Virus record (IMG/VR): IMGVR_UViG_3300025876_000020
Location: 1 to 64,000 of that record
From: a virus
Direction: 5' to 3' (one strand)
DNA: 64,000 nucleotides
Below the pieces are notes generated by a model. The model was given only the letters and a program-made list of their open reading frames with translations, did not search any database and was not told the origin of the DNA. The position numbers and the translations under genes are program-made. The stretch's first letter is position 1. Each line of letters begins with the position of its first letter. Shown here in pieces: positions 51,598-59,598 of this stretch.

Positions 51598-53556
51598 TTA
51601 CTTACTATCACCTTCAACTAAGTAGTCATCACCGAACGTGCCAATAGTTGTGCCTCTGGACTTAGCACCAACAAACATTACAGGGTCGGTACCTGTACCC
51701 CATCGCGACGCTGTAAATCCAGTTGATCTATCATCGTGAGCGGAGTAGGTTGTTAATCTATTGGCAATTTCTATGGCGTAGTCGTTTGTATTAGGAGATA
51801 CAACCAGTTTATCACCATCCCAATATAAACCTTCTGTAATCTGGTAGTTGTCTGGTAGCTCACCCCCATCTCGTAGACTACCGGTAACCGCAATACTATC
51901 TACACCAGTCCATGAGCCAACACCTTCTGCTGTCTTGGTAAACTGTGGTGATACATTTTCAAAGATGCACCCGACAACTACAACACCCTCAACAGTCTTG
52001 CCTGCCTCTGTTGCTTTGAAGCGGATAGCAGTATCAACACTAGTCGATGGTAACCCCTGCTGAACTGAGCTATCAACGAACTTGCATCCAGTAAATGAGT
52101 TCTTGAAACCGTTCTCAATTAACACTTCACCATTATCGAAGTAGCAACCTGTAAACATATTGCCTACTGCGTAAGTGCCTGCCACTGTGTCCGTCTTTAA
52201 CCAGACACATACATGACCCACGCCCTCGGTAGGTGCAGTTACAAAATGGCAGTTGTGCCAAAGATTAGCAGATCCTTTATCACTCTTCATCGGATACAAA
52301 CCATGTGAACAATTAATGTTTGAGAATAAGCAGTCGTTAGTATCAACACTTAAACAAGTTGATGTCCTGTAGGTATAATCCTCAATACCATTATTGGTTG
52401 GAACTGCATTTGTATCTGCATTTGTCCACTCGTTAAGGATCATGTTTTCAAACCTACCACCTTGAACGCTCACAATGTAGAGACCGAACTCCCTCATGTG
52501 GATCATGTTGATGTTGGTGAACAAGCATCGCTGACACTGAGTAGCGTAGATACCATTTGATCTCTTGCTGCTGTCAGAGACATCTAATCCGCAGTCGATG
52601 TCGAGGTCGTGAATGATTAAGCGTTCAGTAGCGAAGCTGGAGACATAGATAACACATGAGTCTGTGCCGTCACCAACAGGAAAGTCAGTAGTAACAATTA
52701 AGTTACCGTTGCCGAACTTGATCTTGCGGTTGATGGTAAGTGTTGATGTCACCCTGTAAAGTAATCCACCCAAGTCTACTTGGACGTATCCAGCACCAAC
52801 ATCAGAAAATTCAGTATCACACAGTGACTCGGCGTGATCAATGGCTGCTTGTATTGCTGCTGTGTCGTCCGTAGTTCCGTCACCCACTGCACCAAAGTCT
52901 GCTGGCGTAATACGCTCACGTAGCTTGGCTCGGACTGTGGTTACTTGCGCGCCAGTACCAGCCGGAGTGTATGATACAGCGGATGCATCCGCAGCAGTTG
53001 CAACTGTTGATACCCATTGGCTCGAGCCACCGACTTCAACGTAATAAACATACAAATTACCGTCACCAGTATTAAACCACAAATCACCGTCTGATGGGGT
53101 AGATGGTACAGTCTCGGAAGTTGTTACACTGGCACCACTACCTATAGATGCGATAGATGGTGTAACCGTTACCCATTGCAGCGTAGTATTATCTGCGTAA
53201 TATATATACAATACAGCTGTATTAGTATTAAACCAAAGATCACCTGCACTTGGATCTGCTGGTGCAGTTTCTTGAGATACAACATTAGCTCCTCCACCCT
53301 CAGCATTCGAACTAGTTGATACTGTTACCCACTGATCAGTATTACCATCACCATAGAAAACTGACAATACAGCAGTATTATCATTGAACCAAAGATCACC
53401 AATACTCGGATTTAGAGGAGGAGTTTCAGAAGTCGCAATAACAGTACCTTCACCTACACCTAAAGTAGTCCATGAATTGCCAGACCACTTCCATGTTTTT
53501 AATCCCGTATTATAAACTTGACCTACTGATGGGTTTGCTGGAAAATTTAAAGCCAT
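51598..53556 (-). CDS. Tailspike with three GDLWF units and pectate-lyase-type beta-helix, cut by an in-frame stop (652 aa)
   Basis: The anchor (LNFPANPSVGQVYNT, TWKWSGNSW) is followed by three consecutive 45-residue units (SIGDLWFNDNTAVLSVFY, SAGDLWFNTNTAVLYIYY, SDGDLWFNTGDGNLYVYY). The beta-helix opens with ADFGAVGDGTTDDTAAIQAA near residue 215. The protein stops inside a conserved C-terminal domain at SRGTTIGTFGDDYLVEGDSK, where a TAA (51598-51600) precedes 128 in-frame sense codons. The full product would be about 781 residues. Its base composition is higher in G+C than that of neighbours, suggesting a more recent arrival. Confidence 0.8.
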   Translation of the reverse strand: MALNFPANPSVGQVYNTGLKTWKWSGNSWTTLGVGEGTVIATSETPPLNPSIGDLWFNDNTAVLSVFYGDGNTDQWVTVSTSSNAEGGGANVVSQETAPADPSAGDLWFNTNTAVLYIYYADNTTLQWVTVTPSIASIGSGASVTTSETVPSTPSDGDLWFNTGDGNLYVYYVEVGGSSQWVSTVATAADASAVSYTPAGTGAQVTTVRAKLRERITPADFGAVGDGTTDDTAAIQAAIDHAESLCDTEFSDVGAGYVQVDLGGLLYRVTSTLTINRKIKFGNGNLIVTTDFPVGDGTDSCVIYVSSFATERLIIHDLDIDCGLDVSDSSKRSNGIYATQCQRCLFTNINMIHMREFGLYIVSVQGGRFENMILNEWTNADTNAVPTNNGIEDYTYRTSTCLSVDTNDCLFSNINCSHGLYPMKSDKGSANLWHNCHFVTAPTEGVGHVCVWLKTDTVAGTYAVGNMFTGCYFDNGEVLIENGFKNSFTGCKFVDSSVQQGLPSTSVDTAIRFKATEAGKTVEGVVVVGCIFENVSPQFTKTAEGVGSWTGVDSIAVTGSLRDGGELPDNYQITEGLYWDGDKLVVSPNTNDYAIEIANRLTTYSAHDDRSTGFTASRWGTGTDPVMFVGAKSRGTTIGTFGDDYLVEGDSK

Positions 53557-53563
53557 ATACAGT

Positions 53564-53571
53564 TATTTAGT
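53564..53571 (-). promoter_or_regulatory. Late promoter box ACTAAATA
   Basis: The box ends 7 nt before the ATG at 53556. Confidence 0.5.
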
Positions 53572-53662
53572 CACAATTACTATAAACAGTCGAAAATAAA
53601 AACCAAAACTTTATAAAAAACTCTAACGAATTAATTGCAATAGTTATGTTGTTGGATCCATT

Positions 53663-53803
53663 TCACCAGTCAATATCACAGTCGAATCCACCACCTGCTA
53701 CAGGAATGCTTATAGTGTAGTTATCTGAAGGTACAAGCCACTCCGACCTAAACCGCGTATCTCCTCCACTATGCTGACCTGGGGCTGTATCAATACCACT
53801 CAT
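53663..53803 (-). pseudogene. Remnant of a BspA/DUF285-type adhesin N-terminus (46 aa)
   Basis: ATG at 53803, 2 nt after the stop of the fibre gene, reads to FRSEWLVPSDNYTISIPVAG and then GGFDCDIDW before TGA. That is the standard opening of BspA-type surface proteins, which normally continue W-G-D-G. Here TGA replaces the glycine codon, and the next codons read NGSNN in frame before the sequence becomes unrelated. The gene was probably lost to a stop and a deletion of the rest. The remaining spacer to 53571 holds no other frame. Confidence 0.55.
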
Positions 53804-53804
53804 A

Positions 53805-56606
53805 TTAAACTGTTGACCATATATAGAAGTTTACACTATCATGAGTAAACCAAGATAGTTGAGCTAGCTCGTTGGGACCCATATCAACCGTTGCTGCAAC
53901 ATCACCCGCTGCTGTATTATAACCTGCGTCAAGTGTCAATAAATGACCTCCGACTGCATCTTGAATGACTGTTAAAGTACCACTACTTCCCGACGGGGCG
54001 TTCGTTATTGTGCTCAGTGTTCGATCCGCTGTAAGAGTAAGTAAGGCATTTATACCCGAACTGGCATCGTAAGTTACTGTCGCTTGATCTATTAAGGTCT
54101 GCGGTACAAGATAATCGTGAATAATCTCTTTATAATCCGTATTATCCCATGAGCTTAACGCAGCGTTAAACACCAAAATATCACCCTCCTGTGGATTGGT
54201 AATCCTAACATCGTGTAATTCATCAATGTGGTAACCGTGTTCTTGTCTTATAAATAATGTTCTTTTATTACCCTCTACACCTATAACCATAGCTGTAGGA
54301 ATAATTTTGTTTGGTGATAGTGGTGGGTTGTTCGTTAACTTACCAGCCTCTGTGCTTATATATAGAACAGTTCCTTGTTCCCAATCAGGATCCTCATCCT
54401 CAAATCCAGGCTTATCAATATTTTCTACACCAACAATATCTGTAACTATCGACTGACCATTCTCAACTACAACATCTCTTACTTTACCAAAGGTAGTAAT
54501 ATAACCAAATCCATTCTGAGCAAAATCTTGTGTTGCGACTCCAACAAAAAACAACTCGTCAGCTGCCCCGTGTACTACACCCTCAGCTGAACTAGCGCTA
54601 TATAATGAGACCTCTATCTTACCACTACCCCCACCTACAGCTCCAGATGCATAAACAACTTGACCGTTCAGAATTGCTTCAGATGCTTTAACATTAATAA
54701 CCTGCTCTTCACCAACCTGTAAGACCACATTATTATCTAGGCTCAAGTCTAATGTAGACTCATCTACATTCCAACTCAGATTACCAGCTACTGATGTTTC
54801 AGGGTCAGTATTAAAGTGTATTATATCAGCAGTTAGTGCAGTCGTAACCATATTACTTGCTGATAGTAAACCATCAACTGACGTAGTACCACCACAAGCA
54901 CTGACTTCATTTAAAAGAACCGTTGTATTACAAAAATCACCAGCGCCAGCACTACCCCATGAAGCACTATTAGCACTTACAGTAGTATAAGTAGACTCCC
55001 AGTTACCGGTTAACGGATACAGCCAACTATCATCGTATATTAATCCATCACCACCGTCCCACTGGCTACTTAAACTCTGAACAGTATTATATGTACTACA
55101 CCATTCGTCACTATCGCCACAGTTTGATGTTATAACACCATTGACTTGCAAATTACCATCCATTGTACCACCGAGAGCAAATTGTGTAGCCACACTACCA
55201 CCACCACTTGACATCTCAATAAGTCTTTTAAGGGAAGATATCTCATTAGTGAACCTCTCAGATATATCTTGTTGAAGTTCTGTTTTTAACTTTTTAACGC
55301 TCTTGTTAAAAGCTTTAGTACCTTTTTGCGGATTTAAGCTCTCTGCTATAATTGTAGAGTTAGTATTTGTATCTATTTGATTAAGTAGCTTATCCTTACT
55401 CTCCTCTATTACATTAGTAAAGTAATGTCTCTGTTCGGTAGTAAGTTCTTCCATTTGATTGGAGACCTTATCAATCTTATCATCGTAATAGCTACGTATA
55501 TTAGAATCTATACTCTGTAGTTCCTCTAATACCCTCTCTTCTAATAAAGTCACATCTCTAGATGTCGTTGTAACTTTATCTTTAATCTCTTTTTCTAATT
55601 GTAATACAGATGTTTTAATATTACCAACCCTACCAAGAGCCTTATCTACTCCTTTTTTAATCAGATCGTTTAGCTCTACATTTTGTGATGTAATAGTATT
55701 CTCTAAACTATCGATATATGATTTACTCTCGCTAAGCTCTAACTTAACCTGTTCAACTACTCGCTGCTCAGTTTCGCTTAACGTATTGTTAATATCCTCT
55801 GTAATAGAAAACAGCTTATCTTTACTACTACCAATTATATCATATAAGGCAGGATTAATCTTTTCCTCAACCAACTTATCAGTAATCTGATTAACTCTAT
55901 CGCTGAGAGAAGCAGTTAATTCCTTAATACGCTCGTTATTGTTTTCGAAGAAAACATTAAAATTGCTTTCAATTCTAGCTGTTAGGTATTTTTCTAACTG
56001 ACTATATTGTTGCTCGTTATGTACCTCCTGATCAGACCTGCTATTAATAAGGGCACTATTAAATTCGTCTAATAAGTCGTCCTTTGCTATATCTAAAAAC
56101 TGTTTAATAGCTAGCTGCTTCTCCTCTATAGTATCATTAGCTTCTTCTATCTTTTGAAGCTTTATTCTTTCTGCATACTCACCAGCTAGCTTTCTTGTGT
56201 TTTCAATCTCCTCAAATATGTCCTCTTTATACTGACCCTCTATATCAATAATTGCCTCTTCCTCCTCAATGAGCGGTTGAAGACTATGTAACTCTTCTTC
56301 AATTACAGACTCCTCTACTACATTACCCTCAATACAGGAAGCTACGTCCTTATTGTATAATACTTCGAATCTGTCTCCTTCAGTTAAAATAAAGGAGATA
56401 CTTCTACTAACGCCATCCTCTACTACTGGTATAGATATTACAGGACTACCCTTAAAGGTAGAATCTTTTTCTGCAATATACTTTGTACCGTTTATCTCAA
56501 ATTCAAACACATCGAAGAAAACCTCTTCATAGCTTTCAACTGTTAGGATGTTATGAACTGAGTTAGTAAAGGTCGGATTAACCTCTTCGCTAAACAGTTT
56601 GATCAT
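53805..56606 (-). CDS. Coiled-coil long tail fibre (933 aa)
   Basis: Residues 1-105 form a beta-type head (NILTVESYEEVFFDVFEFEI). Residues 110-470 are a long charged coiled coil with few breaks (EEAIIDIEGQYKEDIFEEIE through LKTELQQDISERFTNEISSL). Residues 490-600 carry the shared modules, W/Y/V repeats and the cysteine modules CGDSDEWCSTYNTVQ and CNTTVLLNEVSACGG. The last 300 residues form a beta tip (GQVVYASGAVGGGSGKIEVS, then DILVFNAALSSWDN). It resembles the hinge-and-rod build of a long fibre. The C-terminus ends at the DUF285-type remnant. Confidence 0.8.
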   Translation of the reverse strand: MIKLFSEEVNPTFTNSVHNILTVESYEEVFFDVFEFEINGTKYIAEKDSTFKGSPVISIPVVEDGVSRSISFILTEGDRFEVLYNKDVASCIEGNVVEESVIEEELHSLQPLIEEEEAIIDIEGQYKEDIFEEIENTRKLAGEYAERIKLQKIEEANDTIEEKQLAIKQFLDIAKDDLLDEFNSALINSRSDQEVHNEQQYSQLEKYLTARIESNFNVFFENNNERIKELTASLSDRVNQITDKLVEEKINPALYDIIGSSKDKLFSITEDINNTLSETEQRVVEQVKLELSESKSYIDSLENTITSQNVELNDLIKKGVDKALGRVGNIKTSVLQLEKEIKDKVTTTSRDVTLLEERVLEELQSIDSNIRSYYDDKIDKVSNQMEELTTEQRHYFTNVIEESKDKLLNQIDTNTNSTIIAESLNPQKGTKAFNKSVKKLKTELQQDISERFTNEISSLKRLIEMSSGGGSVATQFALGGTMDGNLQVNGVITSNCGDSDEWCSTYNTVQSLSSQWDGGDGLIYDDSWLYPLTGNWESTYTTVSANSASWGSAGAGDFCNTTVLLNEVSACGGTTSVDGLLSASNMVTTALTADIIHFNTDPETSVAGNLSWNVDESTLDLSLDNNVVLQVGEEQVINVKASEAILNGQVVYASGAVGGGSGKIEVSLYSASSAEGVVHGAADELFFVGVATQDFAQNGFGYITTFGKVRDVVVENGQSIVTDIVGVENIDKPGFEDEDPDWEQGTVLYISTEAGKLTNNPPLSPNKIIPTAMVIGVEGNKRTLFIRQEHGYHIDELHDVRITNPQEGDILVFNAALSSWDNTDYKEIIHDYLVPQTLIDQATVTYDASSGINALLTLTADRTLSTITNAPSGSSGTLTVIQDAVGGHLLTLDAGYNTAAGDVAATVDMGPNELAQLSWFTHDSVNFYIWSTV

Positions 56607-56615
56607 ATGTAATTA

Positions 56616-56623
56616 TATTTAGT
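56616..56623 (-). promoter_or_regulatory. Late promoter box ACTAAATA
   Basis: The box ends 9 nt before the ATG at 56606. Confidence 0.4.
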
Positions 56624-56650
56624 CTAAGTCGATCAAAAGACTACTAATAT

Positions 56651-57154
56651 TTATACCTCAATAGATGCAGCCTGCTGGAAGATAGTATCAAGTGCTGTGT
56701 CATCTAATCCAAGACCGGCTGCCATACCAACGAGCAGTGCTGAATCTCTCTCTAGAGTATTACCACCGTAGAATACTTCTTCTGCTACAGCCTTTTGTAC
56801 AGGATCACTAGATAAGCTCTCAACTATTGTATTAATACCATCCATAAGCATACCATCACCGTAAGGTGTTACCTTTGCTATAGCACGAATACGCCAAGCT
56901 GGTTGAACATACCATTTCGGGTTATGAGCTGGTGGAGCTTCTACTTGTTTCCAACCATATGCTTCTGTAGTAAGCTCACGCGACCAAACAAATCCTTCTG
57001 CAGGTGCTTCTTCAGGCCTTACTAAGTCCTCTACATAATTATAACCAGCAGGTGTAGGTGGGAGGCTGTTAGTAGTTAAAGATATAGGTAACCCACCTAG
57101 ACTTTTACTATAAAAAGCTAACGGGTTTGTTGTAATGAGTTTATATGTTTTCAT
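56651..57154 (-). CDS. Hypothetical protein in the fibre operon (167 aa)
   Basis: The first half is rich in proline and aromatic residues (GLPISLTTNSLPPTPAGYNY, then EAPPAHNPKWYVQPAWRIRA). The second half is helical (TIVESLSSDPVQKAVAEEVF, then MAAGLGLDDTALDTIFQQAA). I know no family. It is 8 nt downstream of the 484-residue fibre gene and has no promoter box, so it is in one operon with it. It may be a fibre chaperone or a connector that joins the fibre to the baseplate, which is only a guess from position. Confidence 0.6.
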   Translation of the reverse strand: MKTYKLITTNPLAFYSKSLGGLPISLTTNSLPPTPAGYNYVEDLVRPEEAPAEGFVWSRELTTEAYGWKQVEAPPAHNPKWYVQPAWRIRAIAKVTPYGDGMLMDGINTIVESLSSDPVQKAVAEEVFYGGNTLERDSALLVGMAAGLGLDDTALDTIFQQAASIEV

Positions 57155-57162
57155 ATATTAAA

Positions 57163-58617
57163 TTAAGCTATTGCGTTACTTACATAGAGGTAATTAAATT
57201 CGCCATCATAATACCAGCCTATTGTTATTCTACTTGAGATGCTATTTGTTAATGTTGCTATATCAGCAAGATCACCAGCCATAACAAGTGATGGATATAC
57301 ATCGGCTGGAAAGGTCCACCCACCGCCATCAGAAGATACTATAACCATACCAGATTCTCCTGGTACCGCGTTGGATATAGTGAATGATGTTACGTGACTT
57401 GTTAGTGTTGTTAATGCGCTTTCACCTAAGCCTACATCTAAATCTAGTGCACTATTTGAGGTTACTATTGTCTGTTGAGTATTATCCCAAGATGCACTAT
57501 TAGCACTTACCGTACTATATGTTGAATCCCATGTAGCGCTAGTTGATTGTAAAAGCGTATCATCATAACCTATGACCCCTTCTGGTAAGTTCCAATGCCC
57601 AGTACCGTCTGCATCTGTACATGTTAGGACTTTTCCAACTGCTTCGTTACCATCTACTAGTCTAAGACCGCCTAGAGCTTTAAAGTTTATCGAGTTAGCT
57701 TGTACTGATGAGAAGGCAGTTGTGGTAGTACTATCACTAAAGATGAAGACACCATCGTGCGATGCGCTAGCGGTTGAACCAACAGCAAAGGATTTATTAG
57801 CTCGTATACTATTATTAGTACCACCGGGGATAGTGTTAGCATATCCTATAATACTATTACTATCACCACCACCTATACTATTAGTATAGCCTATAATATA
57901 ACTATTGCTGCCGCCGCCTATAACATTATTAAATCCCATAGGGTCGAACGTAGCGTTATTATATCCCCCACCTATTGCATCTTGAGCACCGTTTGCCAGA
58001 TTACTATTACCACCAGCAATAACAGAATTAGATCCGCTTGCTACTTGTGTTTCTGTCTCTCTACTAGTTTGTAGATCTACACTACCTTCACCACGACTCA
58101 ATCCAGCAACCTGACCCTCGTCTGTAGCTCTTATATTAAGAGTATTTCCTAGTAATGAATCATCTTCGACCCAAATAACTCCGGAACCCTGTATAGTGCC
58201 ACCTATACTATCATTAAACCAATCAGCACTATTAGCGCTTACGGTTGTGTATGTTGACTCCCAGTTAGCACTAGGCGTTATAAGCCATGTATCATCATAA
58301 TCTACCCCAAACCAATCAGCACTATTAGCGCTTACGGTTGTGTATGTTGACTCCCAGTTAGCACTTGGAGATATAAGCCATGTATCATCATAATCTACAC
58401 CAAACCAATCAGCACTATTAGCGCTTACGGTTGTGTATGTTGACTCCCAGTCACCTGATAGTTCAGCTAATTCACTATCAGCTAATAACGCACCAGATAA
58501 ATAATTAGCGAGTAGATCTAAAGAGCCGGCTTTAGTAGTACCATCTTGTACCATTACTATTGTTTCGTCTCCGGTATAAAAATTACTACCAGGTAGTTCA
58601 GAAATCTTTTTCGCCAT
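57163..58617 (-). CDS. Tail fibre with tandem W/Y/V repeats and YadA-type beta-roll (484 aa)
   Basis: Residues 50-135 contain three near-identical copies of a 31-residue unit (WESTYTTVSANSADW plus FGVDYDDTWLI) encoded by a 93-bp tandem DNA repeat. Residues 190-290 are a YadA-head-like roll (NSVIAGGNSNLANGAQDAIG, then NNVIGGGSNSYIIGYT). A further W/Y/V repeat (WDSTYSTVSANSASW) precedes a C-terminal beta domain. The N-terminus (KKISELPGSNFYTGDETIVM) is the usual I-S-x-L-P opening of phage fibres. It heads the minus-strand fibre block and has a late box at 5 nt. Confidence 0.8.
   Translation of the reverse strand: MAKKISELPGSNFYTGDETIVMVQDGTTKAGSLDLLANYLSGALLADSELAELSGDWESTYTTVSANSADWFGVDYDDTWLISPSANWESTYTTVSANSADWFGVDYDDTWLITPSANWESTYTTVSANSADWFNDSIGGTIQGSGVIWVEDDSLLGNTLNIRATDEGQVAGLSRGEGSVDLQTSRETETQVASGSNSVIAGGNSNLANGAQDAIGGGYNNATFDPMGFNNVIGGGSNSYIIGYTNSIGGGDSNSIIGYANTIPGGTNNSIRANKSFAVGSTASASHDGVFIFSDSTTTTAFSSVQANSINFKALGGLRLVDGNEAVGKVLTCTDADGTGHWNLPEGVIGYDDTLLQSTSATWDSTYSTVSANSASWDNTQQTIVTSNSALDLDVGLGESALTTLTSHVTSFTISNAVPGESGMVIVSSDGGGWTFPADVYPSLVMAGDLADIATLTNSISSRITIGWYYDGEFNYLYVSNAIA
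58217..58460 (-). repeat. 93-bp tandem direct repeat, about 2.6 copies
   Basis: The same sequence starts at 58217, 58310 and 58403. The copies differ by a few bases and keep the reading frame (31 codons each). Confidence 0.9.
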
Positions 58618-58622
58618 ACTAT

Positions 58623-58630
58623 TATTTAGT
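58623..58630 (-). promoter_or_regulatory. Late promoter box ACTAAATA
   Basis: The box ends 5 nt before the ATG at 58617. Confidence 0.6.
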
Positions 58631-58657
58631 TGATAAAGATAAATTTTAACATATAAT
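58630..58657 (+). promoter_or_regulatory. Sigma70-type promoter for the PD-(D/E)XK nuclease
   Basis: TTGATA (58630-58635), a 16-nt spacer and TATAAT (58652-58657). The ATG at 58664 lies 6 nt after the -10 box, so the message should have no leader. It overlaps the divergent late box by one base. Confidence 0.7.
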
Positions 58658-58663
58658 AGTGAT

Positions 58664-59368
58664 ATGACTTCGAATATTCCTGTTAAGTTTGATGAAGAAT
58701 CACATACTTACACACATAAAACTCTAGATAAGTTAATATCTGTTACTACCTTACTAGGTAAATATAAAAAACCCTTCGATAGTAACTATCATGCAGAGCG
58801 GGTTGCTAAAAGAGAGGGTGTTTCAAAAGATATAGTACTTGAGATGTGGGAGGCGGAAAAGAATAAGGCTTGCGATAAAGGTACTAAGATACATAAGCTG
58901 CTAGAAGATTATATTTCGTATGGTGATATCAAAAATGATTACGGTTGGCTGTATAAGTCGTATGATAAAAGTGTAGAGTATTATATCGATAGGTTCAGTA
59001 AAGTTTACTGTGAGAAGCTACTATATAACGAAGAGTATAAAGTAGCAGGCACTGCTGATCTAATTTATGAGCATAGTAAAGATGAATTTACTTTAGGAGA
59101 CTTTAAGACTAATAAGAAGTTTAGATTTAGCTCTCCGTTTGGAGAGAGGTTATTAGAACCAGTTGATCATTTACATAATTGTGAGAATAATATATACGCT
59201 TTACAGTTATCCATGTACGCTTACTTTTACGAGCAGCTCACAGGTAAGCGTTGTAGAAAGTTAGTTATATTTTATCTGAGTGGTGATAGATTTAAGGCCT
59301 ATCACTGCAATTATCTTAAGAGTGATGTAGAAAAAGTATTAGAAAACTACAAACGACTGACTAAATAG
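58664..59368 (+). CDS. PD-(D/E)XK nuclease, RecB/Cas4-like (234 aa)
   Basis: The core is complete: helix GTKIHKLLEDY (73-83), D132 in KVAGTADLIYE, the D146-F-K148 pair in TLGDFKTNK and the Q181-x-x-x-Y185 motif in YALQLSMYAYF. These are the marks of RecB-type exonucleases of the PDDEXK_1 group. The N-terminus (FDEESHTYTHKTLDKLISVT, TLLGKYKKPFD) is the standard opening of phage members of this group. It probably degrades or trims DNA during replication or recombination, or attacks host DNA. There is no iron-sulphur cysteine cluster. Confidence 0.85.
   Translation: MTSNIPVKFDEESHTYTHKTLDKLISVTTLLGKYKKPFDSNYHAERVAKREGVSKDIVLEMWEAEKNKACDKGTKIHKLLEDYISYGDIKNDYGWLYKSYDKSVEYYIDRFSKVYCEKLLYNEEYKVAGTADLIYEHSKDEFTLGDFKTNKKFRFSSPFGERLLEPVDHLHNCENNIYALQLSMYAYFYEQLTGKRCRKLVIFYLSGDRFKAYHCNYLKSDVEKVLENYKRLTK
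59360..59367 (+). promoter_or_regulatory. Late promoter box ACTAAATA
   Basis: The box ends 7 nt before the ATG at 59375, at the very end of the nuclease gene. Confidence 0.5.
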
Positions 59369-59374
59369 CTTGAG

Positions 59375-59590
59375 ATGAAGGTTGGAAAACTAATCAAAAA
59401 ATTTGAAACGAAGCTAGATGAACTCTATGAATCTCTTTATGAGTTGAGAGATTCTCTCGATATGGTTGAGGATGAACAGGTTGACTATCTCGTCAATGGA
59501 TTCGTTGATCAAATAGAGCTAGTCGTTGACGAAGGTAAAATAACACCTGACGATATTAAAGATCAGCTCTTATCATTAGAAGAGGAATAA
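59375..59590 (+). CDS. Small acidic helical protein (71 aa)
   Basis: The protein is a single predicted coiled helix pair (KLIKKFETKLDELYESLYEL, then SLDMVEDEQVDYLVNGFVDQ) with a strongly acidic second half. It matches no family I know. It follows the nuclease gene by 6 nt and is followed by the DUF5661-like gene after 8 nt. It may be a small regulator or inhibitor, but nothing in the sequence shows which. Confidence 0.6.
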   Translation: MKVGKLIKKFETKLDELYESLYELRDSLDMVEDEQVDYLVNGFVDQIELVVDEGKITPDDIKDQLLSLEEE

Positions 59591-59593
59591 ATA
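59586..59593 (+). promoter_or_regulatory. Late promoter box AATAAATA
   Basis: The box ends 5 nt before the ATG at 59599 and overlaps the stop codon of the 71-residue gene. Confidence 0.55.
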
Positions 59594-59598
59594 AAAGT

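Noticed and set aside
51384-51617. Minus-strand frame of 77 residues at the spike stop
   Set aside because: It lies in another frame. The sense continuation of the spike is in the original frame, so a frameshift is not needed.
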